The notes: generated by a model from the sequence alone, not told the origin. A stretch of DNA of 64,000 nt from Streptomyces sp. NBC_00464 (GCF_036013915.1 NZ_CP107899.1:6538001-6602000), one strand, 5' to 3'. Shown: positions 51,313 to 62,683, counted from the stretch's first letter. Made by a program: numbers and translations.

Positions 51313-52020
51313 ATGCAGACGCGGACAGCTGTGTCGGAATTCCTCGGCACACTGCTGCTGGTTTTCTTCGCCGTCGGCTCGGCGGTGCTCGGGGCCCAGT
51401 ACATCGGGACCGTCGGCATCGCACTGGCCTTCGGCTTCGTGCTGCTCGCGCTCGCCTACGCGCTGGGTCCGATATCCGGCTGTCATCTCAACCCGGCGGT
51501 GACGCTGGGGATGCTGACGGCCCGACGGATCGACGCGCGCACCGCGGTGACGTACTGGATCATGCAGTTCCTCGGCGGCATCGCCGGTGCGGCTCTGCTG
51601 TTCCTGCTCGCCAAGCAGGTGCCGGGGCTGAAGACGAGCGGAAATTTCGGCAGCAACGGCTACGGCGACCGCTCGGACGTGCACATCAATGTCGGGGGAG
51701 CCTTTCTCGCCGAGGTGATGCTCACGTTCCTCCTGGTCTTCGTGGTGCTCGCGGTGACCCACAAGGTCGCCGTCATCGGCTTCGACGGACTCCCCATCGG
51801 CATCTCGCTCGCGGTGATCCACCTGGTCGGCATCCCGCTCACCGGCACCTCGGTCAACCCGGCGCGCAGCCTGGGCCCGGCGCTGTTCGCGGGCGGCGCG
51901 GCGCTCTCGCAGCTCTGGCTGTTCCTGGTGGCCCCGCTGATCGGCGGAGTGATCGCGGCGTTCGCGCACCGGCTGACCCACCCCGTATCCGGGCAGCTGG
52001 CGCAGCCCGTCCGGTCCTGA
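51313..52020 (+). CDS. aqpZ: MIP-family aquaporin (AqpZ-like)
   Basis: A 235-residue water channel with six helices and both NPA half-helices, SGCHLNPAVTLG and TSVNPARSLGPALF. The filter residues look like those of water-selective AqpZ: His in VIHLVGIPL and Arg after the second NPA, rather than the glycerol-channel pattern. The insertion KTSGNFGSNGYGDRSDV forms an outer loop. The start has GAGGTGG 6 bases upstream; the preceding 100 bases are AT-richer than the surroundings. A strong terminator follows. Confidence 0.93.
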   Translation: MQTRTAVSEFLGTLLLVFFAVGSAVLGAQYIGTVGIALAFGFVLLALAYALGPISGCHLNPAVTLGMLTARRIDARTAVTYWIMQFLGGIAGAALLFLLAKQVPGLKTSGNFGSNGYGDRSDVHINVGGAFLAEVMLTFLLVFVVLAVTHKVAVIGFDGLPIGISLAVIHLVGIPLTGTSVNPARSLGPALFAGGAALSQLWLFLVAPLIGGVIAAFAHRLTHPVSGQLAQPVRS

Positions 52021-52034
52021 TCCCGCCACGTACG

Positions 52035-52072
52035 CCGTGAGCCCCCTGCCGGATCGGGCAGGGGGCTCACGG
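52035..52072. terminator. Strong bidirectional terminator after aqpZ
   Basis: CCGTGAGCCCCCTGCC (52035-52050) and its exact complement (52057-52072), a 16-base stem with a 6-base loop, between convergent aqpZ and the DUF1844 gene. Confidence 0.8.
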
Positions 52073-52101
52073 ACGGGAAGGAACGGAAGGTCGGGGTGGG
52101 C

Positions 52102-52464
52102 TCAGCCGAAGACCGGGCCGGTGTACTTCTCGCCGGGGCCCTTCCCGGGCTCGTCCGGTACGAGCGAGGCCTCGCGGAACGCGAGCTGCAGGGACTTCAG
52201 TCCGTCACGCAGCGGAGCGGCGTGGAAGGAGCTGATCTCCGTGGTACTCGCGTCCAGCAGTCCGGCCAGCGCGTGGACCAGCTTGCGGGCCTCGTCGAGG
52301 TCCTTGTGCTCGTCGCCGTCCTCGGTCAGTCCGAGTTTCACGGCGGCGGCGCTCATCAGGTTGACCGCGACCGTCACGATCACCTCGACCGCGGGCACCT
52401 CCGCGATGTCGCGGGCCATCTCGTCGAAGCCGGGGGAATCACTGGTGGGGGTCGCGTCACTCAT
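52102..52464 (-). CDS. DUF1844 protein
   Basis: A 120-residue cytoplasmic protein, DUF1844. Core: FDEMARDIAEVPAVEVIVTV, NLMSAAAVKLGLTEDG, and DLDEARKLVHALAGLLDAST. It is conserved just upstream of and divergent from infC in Streptomyces (from memory). Function unknown. Confidence 0.88.
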   Translation of the reverse strand: MSDATPTSDSPGFDEMARDIAEVPAVEVIVTVAVNLMSAAAVKLGLTEDGDEHKDLDEARKLVHALAGLLDASTTEISSFHAAPLRDGLKSLQLAFREASLVPDEPGKGPGEKYTGPVFG

Positions 52465-52851
52465 GCGCCATACGATAGGCCCACGCCCGGCCCGCTCTGT
52501 CTGCGGGAGGGCGGTGCGACCACTGGTTAGCGCACGCCCGGCCGAGCTGCTAACCTTGTGTAACGACCGGCTGGGTGCCTATGTGCCCGGCCCACAAGTG
52601 GAGGCTCCGATCTCCCACCTGGCCGTCCTCAGGACGGCGGGTCACCGGTCAGGTGGCGCCCATCGTTCCGTACGGACGATGGAGCTGCCCGATGCGCCCC
52701 GCGGTTGACCGCGGCGGTGTTCCGGTTGTTCAAGGAGCCCCGCCTGTGTCCCGGCGGGGCATTTTTCATGGTCCCGCACGGTTGGTCTGTCGAAAACAGA
52801 CGTTACGTGGCTGTCTGCCAGGCGGCCGCGTGGTGCTACCGAGGAGGATCC
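52465..52851 (+). promoter_or_regulatory. infC promoter and long leader
   Basis: 387 bases without a gene. GCTAAC/TAACCT near 52550-52556 is the best -10 candidate, which leaves a leader of about 290 bases. It holds several short dyads (CCGTCCTCAGGACGG at 52622-52636; CCGTACGG at 52670-52677; GCGGTTGACCGC at 52701-52712) and then an intrinsic terminator (separate entry). Such a leader fits autoregulation of infC-rpmI-rplT by attenuation, as known for L20 in other bacteria, though no known L20-leader structure is recognised. Confidence 0.55.
52737..52767 (+). terminator. Intrinsic terminator (attenuator) inside the infC leader
   Basis: GCCCCGCC (52737-52744), loop of 8, GGCGGGGC (52753-52760), then ATTTTTC. 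It is the only hairpin in the window with a clear T-run, and it lies 85 bases before infC, in the same direction. Confidence 0.7.
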
Positions 52852-53523
52852 ATCAGCGCCGAGCCCCGCATCAACGACCGGATTCGCGTGCCCGAGGTGC
52901 GACTTGTCGGTCCCAGCGGCGAGCAGGTCGGGATTGTTCCGCTTGCCAAGGCCCTGGAACTCGCACAGGAGTACGACCTCGACCTGGTCGAGGTGGCGGC
53001 TACCGCCCGTCCGCCCGTGTGCAAGCTCATGGACTACGGGAAGTTCAAGTACGAGTCGGCCATGAAGGCCCGTGAGGCGCGCAAGAACCAGGCGCACACG
53101 GTCATCAAGGAGATGAAGCTCCGGCCGAAGATCGACCCGCACGACTATGACACCAAGAAGGGTCACGTCGTCCGGTTCCTCAAGCAGGGCGACAAGGTCA
53201 AGATCACGATCATGTTCCGTGGTCGCGAGCAGTCCCGCCCCGAGCTGGGCTTCCGACTGCTCCAGCGTCTCGCTTCGGACGTGGAGGAACTCGGCTTCAT
53301 CGAGTCCAACCCGAAGCAGGACGGCCGGAACATGATCATGGTTCTGGGCCCGCACAAGAAGAAGACCGAAGCCATGGCCGAGGCCCGCGAGGCCCAGGCC
53401 GCCCGCAAGGCGGAGCGTCAGGGTTACACCCACGACGACGACGCCGAGGCTGCGGACGAGGCTGTCGAGGCTCCGGCCGAGGCGACCTCCGAGGCTCCGG
53501 CCGAGACACCTTCCGAGGCGTGA
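52852..53523 (+). CDS. infC: Translation initiation factor IF-3
   Basis: Binds the 30S subunit and controls fidelity of start-codon choice. The protein (223 residues) begins [19 protein letters not shown] after the start, with [40 protein letters not shown] and the C-terminal domain; a Glu/Ala-rich tail of about 40 residues is the usual actinobacterial extension. The start is placed at ATC 52852, right after GAGGAGG, since no ATG/GTG/TTG in frame has a ribosome-binding site. AUU/AUC starts are a known IF-3 autoregulation device in other bacteria. A GTG at 52807 without a Shine-Dalgarno sequence is the alternative. Confidence 0.9.
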   Translation: MSAEPRINDRIRVPEVRLVGPSGEQVGIVPLAKALELAQEYDLDLVEVAATARPPVCKLMDYGKFKYESAMKAREARKNQAHTVIKEMKLRPKIDPHDYDTKKGHVVRFLKQGDKVKITIMFRGREQSRPELGFRLLQRLASDVEELGFIESNPKQDGRNMIMVLGPHKKKTEAMAEAREAQAARKAERQGYTHDDDAEAADEAVEAPAEATSEAPAETPSEA

Positions 53524-53643
53524 CCTTCGGGGGCTGCCATCCAGGCGCCCCCGGGTCCCCCCGGAATCCCACCAAGATCTGACGCCCCTGCGTTCCGGTG
53601 CCCGCACCGAGAGGGGCGCCACTGACGAGGAGAGAACGGCGCT

Positions 53644-53838
53644 ATGCCGAAGAACAAGACGCACAGCGGTGCCAGCAAGCGCTTCAAGATCACCGGCTCC
53701 GGCAAGGTGCTCCGTGAGAAGGCCGGCAAGCGCCACCTGCTCGAGCACAAGTCGTCCAAGAAGACCCGCTCGCTGTCCGGCACGGTCGTCGTGGCTCCGG
53801 CCGACGCCAAGAAGATCAAGAAGCTTCTCGGCAAGTGA
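53644..53838 (+). CDS. rpmI: 50S ribosomal protein L35
   Basis: A 64-residue, very basic ribosomal protein ([35 protein letters not shown]), normal length. Start has GAGGAGAG upstream. Middle gene of the conserved infC-rpmI-rplT operon, 120 bases after infC. Confidence 0.97.
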   Translation: MPKNKTHSGASKRFKITGSGKVLREKAGKRHLLEHKSSKKTRSLSGTVVVAPADAKKIKKLLGK

Positions 53839-53945
53839 GGCCGTCGTCCCCGGTGACACCGGAGACGCGCCCTCGATCCGACCGGGACCAATTCGTTTCC
53901 GGGCCGTGTGAGTACGACCACGGCCCCGCTACAAGGAGTTAACAA

Positions 53946-54329
53946 GTGGCACGCGTCAAGCGGGCAGTCAACGCCCACAAGAAGCGCCGGGCAATTCTCG
54001 AGGCCGCCAGCGGTTACCGCGGTCAGCGCTCGCGCCTGTACCGCAAGGCCAAGGAGCAGGTCACCCACTCCCTGGTCTACAACTACAACGACCGCAAGAA
54101 GCGCAAGGGCGACTTCCGTCGGCTGTGGATCCAGCGCATCAACGCTGCGGCCCGCCAGAACGGTATGACGTACAACCGCCTCATCCAGGGTCTGAACGCC
54201 GCCAACATCGAGGTGGACCGCAAGATCCTGGCCGAGCTCGCGGTCAACGACGCCAACGCGTTCGCCGCCCTCGTCGAGGTTGCCCAGAAGGCCCTCCCGA
54301 GCGACGTCAACGCCCCGAAGGCCGCCTGA
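53946..54329 (+). CDS. rplT: 50S ribosomal protein L20
   Basis: A 127-residue ribosomal protein with the basic N-terminal extension ([36 protein letters not shown]). L20 is an early assembly protein, and in several bacteria it represses its own operon through the leader; the attenuator before infC would be the natural target. Start has AAGGAG 7 bases upstream. Confidence 0.97.
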   Translation: MARVKRAVNAHKKRRAILEAASGYRGQRSRLYRKAKEQVTHSLVYNYNDRKKRKGDFRRLWIQRINAAARQNGMTYNRLIQGLNAANIEVDRKILAELAVNDANAFAALVEVAQKALPSDVNAPKAA

Positions 54330-54440
54330 TCCAGGCTGCACTTCTTGGCTTTTGAGCCGGACCCGCAGGCGCTCGTCGTCTGCGGGTCCGGTGCGTTCAC
54401 CACCCGGACGTTTCGTCTTGCAGAGAGGCTCGCCGCCGAC

Positions 54441-55283
54441 ATGGGCACCCCCGAACTGATCTCCCCGCGTTCGCCACGGGTCGCCGCCGCCCGGCGGCTG
54501 GCCAGGCGCAACTTCCGCGGCAAGGAGCGCATGTTCATCGCCGAGGGGCCGCAGGCCGTGCGCGAGGCCGCGGACCACCGCGGCAGCGACGGCCGGCCGA
54601 CCCTCACCGAGCTGTTCGCCACCGTCGAGGCCGCCGAGCGTTACGCGCCCATCATCGACGCGGCTCAGGACGCGGGCGCCCGGGTGCACCTGGCCGACAG
54701 CGAGGTCTTGGCCGACGTGTCGCAGACCGTCACCCCGCAGGGGCTGATCGGCGTCTGCCACTTCCTCGACTCTCCCTTCGAGTCGATCCTCGCTACCCGG
54801 CCGAAGCTGGTCGCGGTCCTGGCGAACGTCCGCGACCCCGGGAACGCCGGTACGGTGCTGCGCTGCGCCGACGCCGCCGGCGCCGACGCGGTCGTCCTCA
54901 CCGACGCCTCCGTGGACCTGTACAACCCCAAGTCCGTGCGCGCTTCCGTAGGCTCGCTCTTCCACCTGCCGGTCGCCGTCGGCGTGCCCGTCGAGCAGGC
55001 CGTGCAGGGGCTGCGGGACGCGGGCGTACGGATCCTGGCCGCCGACGGCGCGGGCGAGGACGACCTCGACGACGAGCTGGACGCCGGCACCATGGGCGGG
55101 CCCACCGCCTGGGTCTTCGGCAACGAGGCCTGGGGCCTGCCCGAGGAGACCCGGGCGCTGGCCGACGCCGTCGTGCGCGTGCCGATCCACGGCAAGGCGG
55201 AGAGCCTCAACCTGGCCACCGCCGCCGCCGTCTGCCTGTACGCCTCCGCGCGCGCCCAGCGTCCCCGCCGCAGTACCGGCTGA
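54441..55283 (+). CDS. SpoU/TrmH-family rRNA 2'-O-methyltransferase
   Basis: A 280-residue SPOUT methyltransferase. The substrate-binding N-terminus RRNFRGKERMFIAEGPQAVR precedes the knotted domain with the three family motifs: NVRDPGNAGTVLRCADAAGA, VFGNEAWGLPEET and IPIHGKAESLNLATA-like VPIHGKAESLNLA. Probably modifies 23S rRNA; the site is unknown, and drug-resistance 23S enzymes such as Tsr belong to the same family. ATG 54441 is taken, with GAGAGG upstream. It follows rplT by 111 bases. Confidence 0.9.
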   Translation: MGTPELISPRSPRVAAARRLARRNFRGKERMFIAEGPQAVREAADHRGSDGRPTLTELFATVEAAERYAPIIDAAQDAGARVHLADSEVLADVSQTVTPQGLIGVCHFLDSPFESILATRPKLVAVLANVRDPGNAGTVLRCADAAGADAVVLTDASVDLYNPKSVRASVGSLFHLPVAVGVPVEQAVQGLRDAGVRILAADGAGEDDLDDELDAGTMGGPTAWVFGNEAWGLPEETRALADAVVRVPIHGKAESLNLATAAAVCLYASARAQRPRRSTG

Positions 55284-55404
55284 ACCCTCCGGCCGCCGCT
55301 CCCCGGCCCGGGGCCCCCGCAGGGTGTCGCTCCGTCACCGACGACTAGTAGGGTGACGAACTCGGGGGCCCACTGCACCGGTTCGAGAGGTGGGGTACGG
55401 GAAT

Positions 55405-56556
55405 ATGGCTGTCGGCATGAGCGGACCGCGGGCGACACATGCGGCCGTCGTGCGCGCCGCCGAGGACCCGGACGGTGTCACCTTCGGTGACATCGGATCC
55501 GCGGGTCAGGCACTGGATCCGGACGACCTTCCCGACGGGCTCGTCGTCGCGGACGAGACCGGCCGGATCATCTGCTTCAACGCCGCCGCCGCACGGATCA
55601 CCGCCATGCCCAGGGCCGCGGCCCTGGGCCGCCCGCTGGAACACGCGCTGCCCCTTGAAGACCTCAAGGGCCGCCGCTGGTGGGAGCTGACCGACCCCTA
55701 CGGTGGCCTCGCCACCCGCGTCGGCCAGCCCGAACGCAACCTCCTGCTGCCCGGCGGCCGCGAGGTCCTCGTCTCCGCCCGCTACGTACGCGAGAGCCCG
55801 ACCGGCCCCGTGCGCCGGCTCGTGGTCAGCCTGCGCGGCACCGAGGCCCGCCGCCGCAACGAACGCAGCAACGCCGAACTCATCGCGACCGTCGCCCACG
55901 AGCTGCGTTCGCCGCTGACGTCCGTGAAGGGCTTCACCGCCACGCTGCTGGCCAAGTGGGAGCGGTTCACCGACGACCAGAAGCGGCTGATGCTGGAGAC
56001 CGTCTACGCCGACGCCAACCGGGTCACCCGCCTGATCACCGAGCTCCTGGACATCTCCCGGATCGACTCGGGGCGTCTGGAACTGCGCCGCCAGCCCGTG
56101 GACCTCTCCGCCGCCGTCGAACGCCACATCCAGGCACTCACCGCCTCCGGCCAGGACCCCGGCCGGTTCCTCGTCCGCACCTGCCAGCCGCTGCCCACCG
56201 TGTGGGCCGACCCGGACAAGGTCGACCAGGTCCTCGGCAACCTGCTGGAAAACGCGGTGCGCCACGGCGAGGGAACCGTCACCATCGAGGTGGCACCCGC
56301 ACCGGCCAAGAGCGACGAGAAGGGAACGGCGGTCACCGTGAGCGACGAAGGCCCCGGCATCCCCGAGGAGTCGATGGCCCGTGTCTTCACCCGCTTCTGG
56401 CGGGGGAGCAAGCGTGGCGGCACCGGCCTGGGCCTCTACATCGTCAAGGGCATCGTCGAGGCGCACGGCGGCACCATCACGGTCGGCCGCGGCCCCGGGG
56501 GCGGCGCCGAGTTCCGATTTATTCTGCCCGTGAGCACGCCGGCCTACATGAAGTAG
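55405..56556 (+). CDS. ohkA: Orphan PAS-domain sensor histidine kinase (OhkA-like)
   Basis: A 383-residue soluble histidine kinase with no membrane helix. A PAS domain spans about 40-110 ([20 protein letters not shown]), then HisKA with the phospho-acceptor in [18 protein letters not shown], and HATPase with [20 protein letters not shown] and [13 protein letters not shown]. No response regulator is adjacent. Its place between the rRNA methyltransferase and pheS matches SCO1596 (OhkA), an orphan kinase reported to affect antibiotic production and development in S. coelicolor (from memory). GTG 55390 is an alternative start five codons earlier. Confidence 0.9.
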   Translation: MAVGMSGPRATHAAVVRAAEDPDGVTFGDIGSAGQALDPDDLPDGLVVADETGRIICFNAAAARITAMPRAAALGRPLEHALPLEDLKGRRWWELTDPYGGLATRVGQPERNLLLPGGREVLVSARYVRESPTGPVRRLVVSLRGTEARRRNERSNAELIATVAHELRSPLTSVKGFTATLLAKWERFTDDQKRLMLETVYADANRVTRLITELLDISRIDSGRLELRRQPVDLSAAVERHIQALTASGQDPGRFLVRTCQPLPTVWADPDKVDQVLGNLLENAVRHGEGTVTIEVAPAPAKSDEKGTAVTVSDEGPGIPEESMARVFTRFWRGSKRGGTGLGLYIVKGIVEAHGGTITVGRGPGGGAEFRFILPVSTPAYMK

Positions 56557-56604
56557 AGGGGCCTGAGCGGACCACGGGCGGCCCACACATCCTGTGGCCC
56601 TTAG

Positions 56605-57809
<1,205 letters not shown>

Positions 57810-57810
<1 letters not shown>

Positions 57811-60320
57811 TGCGCGTCCCGCTTTCCTGGCTGCGGGAGTACGTCGACCTGCCGCCCACCGAGACCGGCCGTGACGTACAGGCCAAGCTCGTCGCCGTCG
57901 GCCTGGAGGTCGAGACCGTCGAGCAGATCGGCGCCGGCCTCAAGGGCCCGCTGGTCGTCGGACAGGTGCTGACCATCGAGGAGCTGGAGGGCTTCAAGAA
58001 GCCCATCCGCTTCTGCACGGTCGACGTCGGCTCCGCCAACGGCACCGGCGAGCCGCAGGAGATCGTCTGCGGCGCCCGTAACTTCGCCGTCGGCGACAAG
58101 GTCGTCGTGGTCCTGCCCGGCGCCGTGCTGCCCGGCGACTTCGCGATCGCCGCGCGCAAGACGTACGGCAGGACCTCGCACGGCATGATCTGCTCCACCG
58201 ACGAGCTCGGCATGGGCGACGACGGCACGCACGGCATCATCGTGCTGCCGCCGGAGCACGCGGTCGGTACCGATGCGATCGAGCTGCTCCAGCTCGTCGA
58301 CGAGGTCCTCGACATCGCGGTCACGCCCGACCGCGGCTACTGCCTGTCGATGCGCGGTGTCGCCCGTGAGACCGCCATCGCCTACGGCCTGCCGCTGCGC
58401 GACCCGGCCCTCCTGGACGTGCCCGCGCCCAACGCGTTCGGCTACCCGGTCAAGGTCTCCGACCCGATCGGCTGCTCCCGCTTCACCGCGCGCACCGTCG
58501 TCGGTCTGCAGCCCGAGGCCCGCTCGCCGATCTGGATGCAGCGCCGGCTCCAGAAGGCCGGAATGCGGCCGATCTCGCTCGCCGTCGATGTCACCAACTA
58601 CGTGATGCTCGAACTGGGCCAGCCGCTGCACGCCTACGACCGGACCCGGATCGACGGTCCGATCGGGGTGCGCCGCGCCGAGCAGGGCGAGAAGCTCACC
58701 ACGCTCGACGGCACCGTCCGCGTCCTGGACGCCGCCGATCTCGTCATCACCGACAACCGCGGGCCGATCGGCCTGGCGGGCGTCATGGGCGGGGCCAACA
58801 CCGAGATCGCCGACGCCTCCGAGGACACGCACACCACCGAGGTCGTCATCGAGGCCGCGCACTTCGACGCGATCTCGATCGCCCGCACCGCGCGCCGCCA
58901 CAAGCTGGCCTCCGAGGCGTCCAAGCGCTTCGAGCGCGGCGTCGACCCGCAGGCCGCCGCCGCTGCCGCGCAGCGCACCGTCGACCTGCTGGTGCTCCTC
59001 GCCGGCGGCACCGCCGAGGCGGGCGTCACCGAGGTGAGCGCCCCGTCCGGCCCCCGCACCATCTCGATGGCGGCAGACCACCCGGACAAGGTGGCCGGTG
59101 TCGCGTACGGCCGCGAGACCGTCGTACGCCGCCTCCAGGAGGTCGGCTGCGACGTCTACGGGCAGGACGAGCTCCTCGTCACCGCCCCGTCCTGGCGGCC
59201 CGACCTGAACGAGCCGAACGACCTCGCCGAAGAGGTCATCCGGCTGGAGGGCTACGAGAACCTCCCCTCCACGCTCCCGACGCCGCCCTCCGGCCGCGGG
59301 CTCACCGACCGCCAGCGGCTGCACCGCCGCGTCGGCCGGGCTCTCGCGGGCGCGGGCTACGTCGAGGCACTGAACTACCCGTTCATCGGTGAGGCGGTCC
59401 TGGACCAGCTGGGCCTGGACGCGGACGACGCCCGCCGCCGTACGGTCAAGCTCGTCAACCCGCTCTCCGACGAGGAGCCGTCGCTGCGCACCACGCTGCT
59501 GCCGGGCCTCCTCGGCGCACTGCGGCGCAACGACGGCCGCGGCAGCCACGACCTCGCGCTGTTCGAGACCGGTCTCGTCTTCCGGCCCACCGGCCAGGAG
59601 ACGAAGCCCGTCCGGCTGCCCGTCGACCGGCGTCCCTCCGACGAGGAGATCGCCGCGCTCGACGCCGCACTGCCGCGTCAGCCGCGCCGCGCAGCCGTCG
59701 TCCTCGCGGGCGCCCGCGAGCAGGCCGGCTGGTGGGGCAAGGGCCGCCCGGCCGACTGGGCGGACTCCGTCGAGGCCGCCCGCACCGTCGCCCGTGAGGC
59801 AGGTGTCGACCTCACGGTCCGCGCCGACCAGCACGCGCCCTGGCACCCGGGCCGCTGCGCCGCGCTGTATGTGACGGTCAACGGCGAGGAGACCCTCTTC
59901 GGGCACGCCGGCGAGCTGCACCCGCGCGTCATCAAGGAGCTCCACCTGCCCGAGCGCACCTGCGCCATGGAGGTCGAGCTCGACGTCCTGGAGCAGGCCG
60001 TGGACGGCGCCCTCCAGGCGCCGCGGATCTCCACCTTCCCGGTGGCGACCCAGGACGTCGCACTCGTCGTCGACCAGGGTGTGCCCGCCGCCGACGTGGA
60101 GCAGGCGCTCCGCGCGGGCGCGGGTGAACTCCTCGAGTCGCTGCGGCTGTTCGACGTCTTCACGGGCGAGCAGATCGGCGGGGGCCGCAAGTCCCTGGCG
60201 TACGCGCTGCGGTTCCGTGCCGCGGACCGCACGCTGACCGTCGACGAGGCGAGCGCCGCCCGTGACGCGGCGGTGGCACTGGCCGCCGAGCGTACGGGCG
60301 CGGTGCTGCGCGGCGCGTAA
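57810..60320 (+). CDS. pheT: Phenylalanyl-tRNA synthetase beta subunit
   Basis: An 836-residue subunit of normal size. Domain order: N-terminal ([16 protein letters not shown]), EMAP-like tRNA-binding ([20 protein letters not shown], about 45-155), B3/B4 editing domain (about 215-385), B5, the class II-like core, and the C-terminal anticodon-binding FDX-ACB domain ([16 protein letters not shown], about 740-836). Translationally coupled to pheS; a long terminator follows. Confidence 0.97.
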
Positions 60321-60338
60321 CAGCCCACCCGCACAGTG

Positions 60339-60375
60339 AGGAGGGGCGTATCCGGCCACCGGATACGCCCCTCCT
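60339..60375. terminator. Terminator after pheT
   Basis: A 17-base perfect stem, AGGAGGGGCGTATCCGG (60339-60355) and its complement (60359-60375), loop CCA, followed by GTGTG. Confidence 0.8.
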
Positions 60376-60739
60376 GTGTGCTCGCCCAGGGGCGGGGGAC
60401 CGCACGCGGGATCCGGCCGGCCCGGGGGAACCCGGTTTCCGGCCGACCCGCAGCCACCCTCCGATCCGTGGGCAGTGGGTCGTGCGATCCGGCGCCGTCC
60501 GCGCTGCCGCGGAGTGTCGGGCAGGTCGGCAGAGCGGACGGCGCGGGTGCGGGTCGTCGTGCTGTACGAGGGGGAGCAGACGACCCGGCCGCCTCTTGCG
60601 AGGGACTCATTCAAGCGATCCGGGTACCGGTGCAACAGAGTGCGCAGCGGGACGGTTCGGGCATTCCGTTCACACCCCGTGTGAATCGTGCTCCACTGGG
60701 GCGACACGTCCTTGGCGTGCCGACCCACCGGAGGGGGCT
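60376..60739 (+). other. 364-base intergenic region before the NsdA-like regulator
   Basis: No supported gene. Open frames here are GC-rich chance frames without a ribosome-binding site. It contains the dyad at 60669-60685 (separate entry) and the ribosome-binding site GGAGGGGG next to the regulator start. Confidence 0.5.
60669..60685. promoter_or_regulatory. Dyad upstream of the NsdA-like gene
   Basis: TTCACAC, CCC, GTGTGAA: perfect 7-base arms, 55 bases before the ATG. Position and symmetry suit a dimeric repressor, perhaps the gene product itself. Confidence 0.5.
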
Positions 60740-62089
60740 ATGGGGGCAATGGAGCCCAACACTCTGCTAGAGGCTCTGATCGACGAGGCGGGCGTCTCCC
60801 GGGCCGGGCTTGCCGCGCGTGTGAACCAGGCCGGCCGCACCCGTGGGCTGGGCCTGCGCTACGAACACACCGCCGTCGCCCGCTGGCTGAAGGGCCAGCG
60901 ACCGCGCGGCCAGGTGCCCGACCTGATCTGTGAAGTGCTGGGGAACCGGCTGCGCAGGGCCGTCTCGCTCAACGACATCGGCATGGCGGCCCTCGGAGGC
61001 CACCCGCCCGCGCAGGGCTCCTCGCTCACCGGTTTCGTCGAGCGGGCCACCGCACTGTGGCGCTCCGACGAACAGCGGCGCCCGCACGTCGTGGCCGCCC
61101 CTGCCGTCACGGGGACCACCGCGGTGATGCCTGTCTGGGAGTGGGAGAACCCGCCGGAGGACGCCGATGTGTCCCGGACCGGCTCGCACCGCGTCGGACC
61201 GGCCGACATAGCGACGCTGCGGGCCGCCCGTGCCCACTACGAACTGATGTACCGCAAGGCGGGCGGAATCGCGACGCGTTCGCGCATCGTCGGCTTCCTC
61301 AACAACGGGACGGCTCCCCTGCTGCGCGGCGGCTACAGCGACGCGATGGGGCGTCAACTGCACCGTGCGACGGGCGCTCTGGTGGCTGTGGCGGGCATCT
61401 GCGCGTACGACTCCGACGCACACGGGCTCGCCCAGCGCTACTTCCACCAGGCGCTCCGGCTGGCCAAGGCGAGCGGGGACCGGGGGCTCGGCGGCTATGT
61501 GATCGCCCTGCTGGTGAACCAGTCGCTGTTCCTCGCCGAATACCGGCAGTCCGTCGCCTTCGCCGAGGCGGCGCTGCGGGCCGCCGGACGCGACATCACG
61601 CCCGCGCTGGCGGCCGACCTCCATGCGATGCAGGCCAAGGCGTACGCCCATCTCGGCGACGGGCCGAGCGCGTTGAGATGCATCCGGTGCGCCGAGTCCG
61701 AGGCCGAACGGATCCGGCCCGGCCAGGAGCCGGCCGAGACGGGGTACGTCCAGCCGGGCCTGGTCAACGTCCAGGTGGCGGAGGCCCTGCTCGGCCTCGG
61801 GGACCTGCCGGCGGCCCGGGAGCACGCCGCGGTCGCGGCGCGCACCCCCGCGCACGACCGGGGCCGGGTCCACCGGCTGGCGATGCTGACCACGATCGAG
61901 CTGCGGCAGGGCGAGCCCGACCGGGCCGCGGTCACGGCGGCGGAAATGGCGGAACGCGCCAGGGGCATGGAGTCGCAGCGGCTGCGTGACCGGCTGCGGG
62001 ACGTGCGCGAGGACCTGGTCGCGAGCGGCAGCGCCGACGCGGAACGGGCCGCCGAACTCGTCGACGGTGCGCTGTGCGTACCACTGTGA
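60740..62089 (+). CDS. NsdA-like regulatory protein with TPR-type repeats
   Basis: A 449-residue protein. The N-terminal 80 residues resemble a helix-turn-helix (NTLLEALIDEAGVSRAGLAA, YEHTAVARWLKGQRP), followed by a long helical region with tetratricopeptide-like repeats (RATGALVAVAGICAYDSDAH, YFHQALRLAKASGDRGLGGY, AARTPAHDRGRVHRLAMLTT). This layout matches the Streptomyces NsdA family, whose founding member represses antibiotic production and sporulation. The N-terminal LLEALIDEAG start is well conserved. ATG 60740 follows GGAGGGGG; ATG 60749 is also possible. Confidence 0.8.
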   Translation: MGAMEPNTLLEALIDEAGVSRAGLAARVNQAGRTRGLGLRYEHTAVARWLKGQRPRGQVPDLICEVLGNRLRRAVSLNDIGMAALGGHPPAQGSSLTGFVERATALWRSDEQRRPHVVAAPAVTGTTAVMPVWEWENPPEDADVSRTGSHRVGPADIATLRAARAHYELMYRKAGGIATRSRIVGFLNNGTAPLLRGGYSDAMGRQLHRATGALVAVAGICAYDSDAHGLAQRYFHQALRLAKASGDRGLGGYVIALLVNQSLFLAEYRQSVAFAEAALRAAGRDITPALAADLHAMQAKAYAHLGDGPSALRCIRCAESEAERIRPGQEPAETGYVQPGLVNVQVAEALLGLGDLPAAREHAAVAARTPAHDRGRVHRLAMLTTIELRQGEPDRAAVTAAEMAERARGMESQRLRDRLRDVREDLVASGSADAERAAELVDGALCVPL

Positions 62090-62119
62090 GTATCGCTGTG
62101 AGTCGAGGTCTGCTGCGAT

Positions 62120-62683
62120 ATGGCCACCTACGAGTCAGAAGGTGGCAAAACTGTGCAGTGGACGAATCTGAACGAGCAGACTGTGTACGAGAACCGCTGG
62201 TTCCGGGTCAATCTGGCGGACGTAGTACTTCCCGACGGTCACCACCTCGACCACTTCGTGATCCGGCTCCGCGCCGTCGCGGCGGCCACCGTCGTCAACG
62301 AGGCGAACGAGGTCCTGCTGCTCTGGCGGCACCGGTTCATCACCGACAGCTGGGGCTGGGAGCTCGCCGCCGGGGTGGTCGAGGAAGGTGAGCAGCCCGC
62401 TGCCGCGGCCGCCCGGGAGATGGAGGAGGAGACCGGCTGGCGCCCCGGCCCGCTGCACCCGCTGCTGACCGTGGAGCCGTCGAACGGCCTCACCGACGCC
62501 CGGCACCACTTCTACTGGGGCGAGGAGGCCGACTGGACGGGTCACCCCGTCGACGACTTCGAGTCCTCGCGCCGCGAGTGGATACCGCTCAAGCTGGTGC
62601 CCGACATGATCGCCCGCGGTGAGGTCCCGGCCGCGGGGATGGCCGCCGGACTGATGATGCTGCACCACTTACGGCTGGGCTGA
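62120..62683 (+). CDS. Nudix hydrolase
   Basis: A 187-residue Nudix enzyme. The Nudix box (G-x5-E-x7-REUxEExGU) is complete in two parts: GVVEEGEQPAAAAA then REMEEETGW. Flanking VLLLWRHRFITDSWGWELAA resembles ADP-ribose/NDP-sugar pyrophosphatases, so a nucleoside diphosphate sugar is a likely substrate. It begins 30 bases after the NsdA-like gene. ATG 62120 is used; GTG 62156 would remove 12 weakly conserved residues. Confidence 0.88.
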   Translation: MATYESEGGKTVQWTNLNEQTVYENRWFRVNLADVVLPDGHHLDHFVIRLRAVAAATVVNEANEVLLLWRHRFITDSWGWELAAGVVEEGEQPAAAAAREMEEETGWRPGPLHPLLTVEPSNGLTDARHHFYWGEEADWTGHPVDDFESSRREWIPLKLVPDMIARGEVPAAGMAAGLMMLHHLRLG

